DNA of 64,000 bases from Halalkaliarchaeum desulfuricum (GTDB lineage: Archaea; Halobacteriota; Halobacteria; Halobacteriales; Haloferacaceae): assembly GCF_002952775.1 (NCBI RefSeq), contig NZ_CP025066.1, positions 2,108,001-2,172,000 of the forward strand, given 5' to 3'. Positions 59,979-64,000 of this stretch are shown piece by piece. The position numbers were made by a program, and so were the translations under genes. The notes under the pieces were generated by a model that did not search any database, was not told where the DNA came from, and was given only the letters and a program-made list of their open reading frames with translations. Within the stretch, counting starts at the first letter, position 1. Each line of letters opens with the position of its first letter.

Positions 59979-60886
59979 GGGTTCGGCACCTCCGGTTCTT
60001 CAGTCGCGTCCAACTCCGCGAGCACGTCCCGGAGGTACTCGCGGTTCTCCGGGGTGAGCCGCGTCAGCGGCGACCGGATGTGGGGGCTGGTGTGCCCCCG
60101 AATGTGCATGGCTTCCTTCACCGGGATCGGGTTCGTTTCGACGAACAGCGCCCGCATCAGCGGGCCGAGCTCGTGGTGGAGTCGTCGGGCGCGGTCGTAA
60201 TCGCCCGCAAGCGCCGCGCCGACCATCGCGCAGGTGCGCTCGGGTTCGACGTTGGCGACGACGCTTATCGTCCCGGTTCCGCCGACCGAGAGCGTCGGCA
60301 ACGTCATCCCGTCGTCGCCCGAGAGCACGTCGAACGACTCCCCACGAGTTCGTTCGACGATCTCGGAGATCTGGTTGAGGTCACCCGAGGCGGCCTTGTA
60401 GCCGGCGATGTTGGGATGGGCGGCGAGTTCGACGGTCGTGTCGATCGGGATGTTCTGTCCGGTCCGGGAGGGGACGTTGTAGACGATCTGTGGCAGATCG
60501 ACGGCGTCGGCGATCGCCGTGTAATGTTCGTAAAATCCCTGCGCCTCCGGCTTGTTGTAGTACGGCGAGATCAAAAGCAGGCCGTCGGCTCCCGACTCCT
60601 CGGCGCGCCGCGAGAGGTCGATCGCCTCGTGGGTGGAGTTCGAGCCGGTGCCGGCGATGACCGGGACGTCGTCGACGGCTGCCACGACCGTCTCGACGAC
60701 CTCCGCGTGTTCGTCGTGTGTGAGTGTCGCCGACTCCCCGGTCGATCCGACCGGGACGAGCCCGTCGACGCCGGCGGCCTCGAGACGGCGGGCTTCGGCT
60801 GTAAGCGTTTCGTGGTCGACCTCGCTGTCGTCCGTAAACGGCGTTACTATCGCGGGATAGACGCCTTCGAAGTGTGTTTCCGTCAT
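59975..60886 (-). CDS. dapA: 4-hydroxy-tetrahydrodipicolinate synthase
   Basis: Condenses pyruvate and aspartate semialdehyde, the first committed step to lysine. The 303-residue class I aldolase has PVGSTGESATL near residue 42, catalytic Tyr in IVYNVPSRTGQNIP (about residue 135) and the Schiff-base Lys in NIAGYKAASGDLNQ (about residue 163). It heads the dap operon; 45-95 nt upstream of the start lies an 11-bp tandem repeat that may affect its control. Confidence 0.94.
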   Translation of the reverse strand: MTETHFEGVYPAIVTPFTDDSEVDHETLTAEARRLEAAGVDGLVPVGSTGESATLTHDEHAEVVETVVAAVDDVPVIAGTGSNSTHEAIDLSRRAEESGADGLLLISPYYNKPEAQGFYEHYTAIADAVDLPQIVYNVPSRTGQNIPIDTTVELAAHPNIAGYKAASGDLNQISEIVERTRGESFDVLSGDDGMTLPTLSVGGTGTISVVANVEPERTCAMVGAALAGDYDRARRLHHELGPLMRALFVETNPIPVKEAMHIRGHTSPHIRSPLTRLTPENREYLRDVLAELDATEEPEVPNP

Positions 60887-60930
60887 TGTTATCTGGGGTT
60901 CGTGTGCTGTAATCCGTGTTCGTAGGTTGT

Positions 60931-60981
60931 CGCGTGTGGTTCGCGTGTGATTCGCGTGTGGTTCGCGTGTGGTTCGCGTGT
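60931..60981. repeat. 11-bp tandem repeat upstream of the dap operon
   Basis: Four full head-to-tail copies of CGCGTGTGGTT (60931-60941, 60942-60952 with one change, 60953-60963, 60964-60974) and a partial fifth. The 11-bp period places copies on about the same face of the helix. It lies 45-95 nt upstream of dapA and could be an operator or a slippage product. Confidence 0.9.
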
Positions 60982-61220
60982 TGCTCCGGACGCTGACTGT
61001 CGAGTCGAACGTTCCGGATTTAGATCTCGGCCGCCGGCGCCGACGAACGCGCCGCCGACGGTCGAGGTGAAGTCGAACGCCGCCCGAGACGGGGTCGCCA
61101 CTCCCGCAACGAGCGTTACCGCACCCGTTTTTTGGGGAAGAAGGGACGCGAAGCTGCCGAACGGGGCGTACCGTCGACAGGTGCGGTGAGTGTCACGGAC
61201 GGAAACAGGGCGGTGGAGGC

Positions 61221-61230
61221 CTTATATATT
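61221..61230 (+). promoter_or_regulatory. TATA box for the NYN-PUA pair
   Basis: CTTATATATT is near-consensus. Predicted transcription start is near 61250, leaving a leader of about 15 nt to an ATG at 61267 or about 50 nt to ATG 61300. Confidence 0.65.
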
Positions 61231-61299
61231 GCGCCTTCGGCGGGTCTCGCGCCGTCCTCGAACGACATGCCTAACAGCCGGCCGACCGACTACCCCGCC

Positions 61300-61797
61300 A
61301 TGACCGACATTCACCCGGATCAGCGCGTCGCCGTACTCGCCGATTCACAGAACCTCTATCACACCGCACAGAGCCGCTTCTCGCGGAACATCGACTACAC
61401 CCAACTGCTCTCCCGCGCTGTGCAGGACCGGCAGCTCATTCGAGCGATCGCGTACGTGATCCGTGCAGATTCCCCCGAGGAGGAGAGCTTCTTCGACGCG
61501 CTCGAGGACATCGGATTCGAGACCAAGATCAAGGACATAAAGACGTTCGCCGACGGGTCGAAGAAGGCCGACTGGGACGTGGGGATGAGTCTCGACGCCG
61601 TGACGCTCGCCAACCACGTCGACGTCGTCGTGCTGTGCACGGGCGACGGGGACTTCTCCCGGCTCTGTTCGCACCTCCGTCACATGGGGGTTCGGGTGGA
61701 AGTGATGGGATTCGGCTCCTCGACGGCCGACGAACTCGTCGACGCGGCGGACAACTTCCTGGATCTCTCGGACCGCGAGGAGGTGTTCCTGCTGTGA
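61300..61797 (+). CDS. NYN-domain (LabA/DUF88) putative ribonuclease
   Basis: A 165-residue single-domain protein of the NYN family (PIN-like fold). It has VAVLADSQNLYHTAQ near the N-terminus with the first catalytic Asp, KADWDVGMSLDA in the middle, and LCTGDGDFSRLCSHLRHMGVRVEVMGFG with the second acidic cluster. The Asp pattern predicts metal-dependent RNA cleavage. ATG 61300 (MTDIHPDQRV) is chosen because conserved sequence begins there; ATG 61267 would add 11 residues and is compatible with the promoter. It overlaps the next gene by 4 nt (GTGA). Confidence 0.85.
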   Translation: MTDIHPDQRVAVLADSQNLYHTAQSRFSRNIDYTQLLSRAVQDRQLIRAIAYVIRADSPEEESFFDALEDIGFETKIKDIKTFADGSKKADWDVGMSLDAVTLANHVDVVVLCTGDGDFSRLCSHLRHMGVRVEVMGFGSSTADELVDAADNFLDLSDREEVFLL

Positions 61798-62306
61798 CTG
61801 ACGGGGGCTCGACTGGGTCGGCTCCCGATGCGAGCGCGCCGGATCTGGCGTCGTTGCGTACGGTCGCCGACTACCAGTTCGGGGCGGGCGCGGGCGAAGC
61901 CCTGTTCCCCCTGGGGGAAGAACTCACCGTCCGTCGATCCACCGGCGGTCGACCGCGCCAGGTCGTCGCCGACGAGGGGCGGCTCGTTTCCTACGGCGTC
62001 GACGGACGGTTCACCCTCGGCGTCGCCGGGGGTCGACGGCTGCATGAAACCCTCGATGGCGAGTACACCGTCGCCGTCGGCGACGAGTCGGAGCCGTTCG
62101 TCCGCGAGGGCAAAAACGTGTTCGCGAAGTTCGTCGTCGGCGTCGACGACGCCGTCAGACCCCGCGACGAGGTGGTGGTGGTCCACGAGACGGGTTACGT
62201 CCTGGCCGTCGGGCGGGCGGAGCTGTCCGCCGCCGGGATGGAAGAGTTCGAAACCGGCATGGCAGTGAAAGTTCGCGAGGGTGCTGGCGATCCGGCGTCC
62301 GAGTGA
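61794..62306 (+). CDS. PUA-domain protein coupled to the NYN nuclease
   Basis: A 170-residue protein with an N-terminal mixed region (about 20-85; DYQFGAGAGEALFPLG, RPRQVVADEGRLVSYGVDG) and a C-terminal PUA domain (about 92-165). The latter has DESEPFVREGKNVFAKFVV, RPRDEVVVV and GYVLAVGRAELSAAGMEEF, resembling the RNA-binding domains of archaeosine transglycosylases. It starts at GTG 61794 inside the NYN stop (GTGA). An RNA-binding partner or targeting factor for the nuclease is inferred. No catalytic residues of a transglycosylase are present. It ends 1 nt before the convergent MTHFR-like gene. Confidence 0.85.
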   Translation: MTDGGSTGSAPDASAPDLASLRTVADYQFGAGAGEALFPLGEELTVRRSTGGRPRQVVADEGRLVSYGVDGRFTLGVAGGRRLHETLDGEYTVAVGDESEPFVREGKNVFAKFVVGVDDAVRPRDEVVVVHETGYVLAVGRAELSAAGMEEFETGMAVKVREGAGDPASE

Positions 62307-63875
62307 TCAGTCGCCGCTCGTCGGCGGTTCGATGCCGGCGTTCTTGCTGGCGTAATCGCGCCCGAGGAAGTAGTTGAGCCACGAGGAGGTGTTTTCGAGT
62401 TCCCAGTCGGGCGGGGGAATGTACAGCTCGCGGAGTTTTTCGCGGGCTTTTTCGGGGCCGCCGTCGGCCTTCAACTCTCTGTACGCCTTCACGTAGATAC
62501 ACTTCTGCTCTTCCGGGTGGACTTCACACCAGCCGTCGTAGCTGCCACCGCAGGGGCCGTTGCGCTGGCTTTTCGGGCACTGTGACATCGGACACTGGTA
62601 GGCGAGATCGAGGAGCGCACAGTTGCCACACTCCTGGCAGTCGTTGGAGGCGGTTTTGACCATCCGTTCGGTCATCTGGTAGGGCTCCTCGAGCCGGCTG
62701 CCGTCGACCTTCTTTGCGCTCCAGCGCATCGGCCCGAAGAGGGCGCCGTCGGGTTCGAACAGCTGGTCGTGCATCACCTTGAACCCGCGGTAGGTAAGCG
62801 ACTGTTTGGGCTGTTCGGGGAGGGTGGTTCGTTCCCAGGTGTTGAGCCCCGTTTCGGGGTCGCGTTCGTAGTAGTAGAAGCCGTCCTCCATGGGGTAGTC
62901 GAACTCCTCGACGATTTCGCGCCACTCGGGCACGAGCTCTTCACCGCGTTCGACGACGTACTCGACGCCGTCGTGATCGACCTCGTGGCCGGCGATGTGG
63001 ACGCCGTCGTAGCCCATCCCCTTCATGAAGGCGTACATCTTGGCGGCACGCTCCAGACGGGCTTGCTTGCCGTCGTCGTCGTTTTCTTCAGCCTCGGTTT
63101 CGATATCCTCGAGGAGATCGTCAGTGACGATGACGCCCGGGATGCGGTTTTTGTTCATCGCGTTCGCCGAGCCGGGATCCAGCACGTAGATGTTGCCGAT
63201 CACGGGCACGTCGAGGTCGTGATCCTCGACGTACTGCAGCAGTTCGTGGAACTTGCGAGCATCGTAGCCCACCTGTGGGATCACGAACCGGGCGCCCTGC
63301 TCGATTTTCTTTTCGAGTTTCCAGTACTGGGGAACGAGTTCGGATTCGAGCCGTTTGAAGGGGGAGACGGCGACGCCGGCGAAGAAGTCGGTGGGTTCGA
63401 GACTCTTCTCGCGACCGAACTTGTCGGTGTACTCGAGCCCCTCGTTGAGATCCGAGATGAGATCCATGATCTGAACCGGGTCGAGGTCGTAGACGGGTCG
63501 AGACTGGCCCTGATAGCCGTCGTTCTGGTAGTCGCCGGTCATCACGAGCAGGTTCTGGATCCCCTCCCGGTCCATCGCGTACAGCAGGCTCTCGAGCTGG
63601 TTGCGGTTCTTGTCTTTCGCGGTGAAGTGCACGAGCGGATCCACGTCGAGATCCTGGAGCTTCATCCCGAGGTACTCCGCGGAGATCGCCGGGTTACCCC
63701 CCGCGTTTTCCGTCACCGAAATGCCATCGACGACGTCACCTTCCGAGGCGATTTCCGCCGCCTCGAACACCGCGTCCTGTTGTTGCTCGCGCGCGCCGCG
63801 TCCGGGAACGTGTTCCCACGTCACTCCGAACTCCTCGTCGTCGAGAATCGATTCCTTGAACGTGTTCGTAGTCAC
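62307..63875 (-). CDS. Methylenetetrahydrofolate reductase-like protein with Cys-rich C-terminal domain
   Basis: A 522-residue protein. The N-terminal half (about 1-320) is a MetF-type (beta/alpha)8 barrel (WEHVPGRGAREQQQDA, NLLVMTGDY, GVAVSPFKRLESE, QVGYDARKF). The C-terminal ~130 residues form the MTHFR_C-like domain, with cysteines in DCQECGNCALLDLAYQCPMSQCPKS and GPCGGSYDGWCEV that could bind an FeS cluster or zinc. It should reduce methylene-tetrahydrofolate (or the archaeal equivalent) to the methyl form for methionine synthesis. It carries its own TATA box. Confidence 0.87.
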   Translation of the reverse strand: MTTNTFKESILDDEEFGVTWEHVPGRGAREQQQDAVFEAAEIASEGDVVDGISVTENAGGNPAISAEYLGMKLQDLDVDPLVHFTAKDKNRNQLESLLYAMDREGIQNLLVMTGDYQNDGYQGQSRPVYDLDPVQIMDLISDLNEGLEYTDKFGREKSLEPTDFFAGVAVSPFKRLESELVPQYWKLEKKIEQGARFVIPQVGYDARKFHELLQYVEDHDLDVPVIGNIYVLDPGSANAMNKNRIPGVIVTDDLLEDIETEAEENDDDGKQARLERAAKMYAFMKGMGYDGVHIAGHEVDHDGVEYVVERGEELVPEWREIVEEFDYPMEDGFYYYERDPETGLNTWERTTLPEQPKQSLTYRGFKVMHDQLFEPDGALFGPMRWSAKKVDGSRLEEPYQMTERMVKTASNDCQECGNCALLDLAYQCPMSQCPKSQRNGPCGGSYDGWCEVHPEEQKCIYVKAYRELKADGGPEKAREKLRELYIPPPDWELENTSSWLNYFLGRDYASKNAGIEPPTSGD

Positions 63876-63916
63876 AGTAATGGAATACTACGGTCTCTGG
63901 TCCGTAATTGCCTCTC

Positions 63917-63928
63917 CTTATATATTGA
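63917..63928 (-). promoter_or_regulatory. TATA box for the MTHFR-like gene
   Basis: The minus-strand sequence CCAATATATAAG-like (core ATATATAAGG) is about 46 nt before ATG 63875, giving a predicted leader of about 20 nt. A second AT-rich block (ATTTAAACAG, about 63931-63941) lies just upstream. The remaining bases to 64000 show no gene. Confidence 0.6.
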
Positions 63929-64000
63929 ACCTGTTTAAATAGCCCCGCTCGGTGCGTCGATCGATCACGGCATCGCGTCGGAAAGCGTCACGTAATGTCC

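Larger units (their letters stand above)
60887..61299. other. Intergenic region between dapA and the NYN-domain gene
   Basis: About 410 nt with no supported gene. It contains the 11-bp tandem repeat (60931-60981), a T-run at 61129-61134, and a consensus TATA box CTTATATATT at 61221-61230 on the plus strand. No clear TATA box is visible close to the dapA start; a weak AT stretch lies around 60918-60925. A minus-strand open frame at 60889-61101 looks like noise, since part of it is the tandem repeat. Confidence 0.55.

Noticed and set aside
60889-61101. Minus-strand 70-codon frame upstream of dapA
   Set aside because: Much of its translation is produced by the 11-bp repeat, and it has no family features.

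Overview
This 64 kb window is haloarchaeal chromosome (class Halobacteria). The evidence is a GC-rich sequence, strongly acidic proteins, archaeal information genes (TFB, aIF2-beta, Rpo11, TmcA), an NADH-dehydrogenase-like operon without nuoEFG, a PurN-PurH fusion, a SAMP1-type ubiquitin-like protein, and many start codons about 25-30 nt downstream of a TATA-like box, the usual haloarchaeal leaderless arrangement. The genus cannot be fixed from this sequence. I found no rRNA, tRNA or CRISPR array. Most of the window is ordinary, densely packed core genome; the exceptions are listed below.

Layout. 1-7.7 kb: the 3' part of hisF, then asparaginase, msrB, a HAD phosphatase, a CBS protein, a DUF106/EMC3-like membrane insertase, adk, and a GT87-type membrane enzyme with a small membrane partner. 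8-12.1 kb: tfb behind an AT-rich leader, a tiny zinc-ribbon protein, aIF2-beta, UPF0058, coaBC, DUF5518 and a SAMP1 homologue. 12.1-14.5 kb: two consecutive membrane proteins with TrkA-C (RCK-C) domains, in one unit with SAMP1. 14.6-19.7 kb: a ferredoxin-fixA-fixB-fixC electron-transfer-flavoprotein operon. 19.7-25.7 kb: a CBS-ParB-like fusion, a TrkA-N/DHH/DHHA1 phosphoesterase, a DUF2298 membrane protein, and a divergent GT2-GtrA pair. 25.8-30.1 kb: a sodium:neurotransmitter-symporter-family transporter with a single-span partner, followed by two DAO-type flavin oxidoreductases.

30.2-40.8 kb: rpo11, malic enzyme (MaeB type), a VOC-family pseudogene broken by an IS200/IS605-derived non-coding element, dodecin, tmcA, DUF456, geranylgeranyl reductase, a phosphosugar mutase and acylphosphatase. 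40.8-51.3 kb: an 11-gene nuoA-B-CD-H-I-J1-J2-K-L-M-N operon behind a clear TATA box. 51.4-54.6 kb: divergent purNH and purB. 54.7-60.9 kb: a compact dapA-dapB-dapD-lysA-dapF-dapE operon (succinylase route to lysine) without a dapC aminotransferase. 61.3-63.9 kb: an NYN-domain nuclease overlapping a PUA-domain protein, then a methylenetetrahydrofolate-reductase-like protein with a Cys-rich tail.

Points of most interest: the PATE-like element inside the VOC pseudogene; the SAMP1 homologue whose diglycine is followed by two extra residues; duplicated helical repeats at the N-terminus of FixB; the TrkA-N/DHH phosphoesterase and tandem TrkA-C membrane proteins, which may belong to potassium or nucleotide signalling; and three short tandem-repeat arrays, two of which straddle a stop codon. 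No wholly new defence or metabolic system could be demonstrated from the sequence alone.
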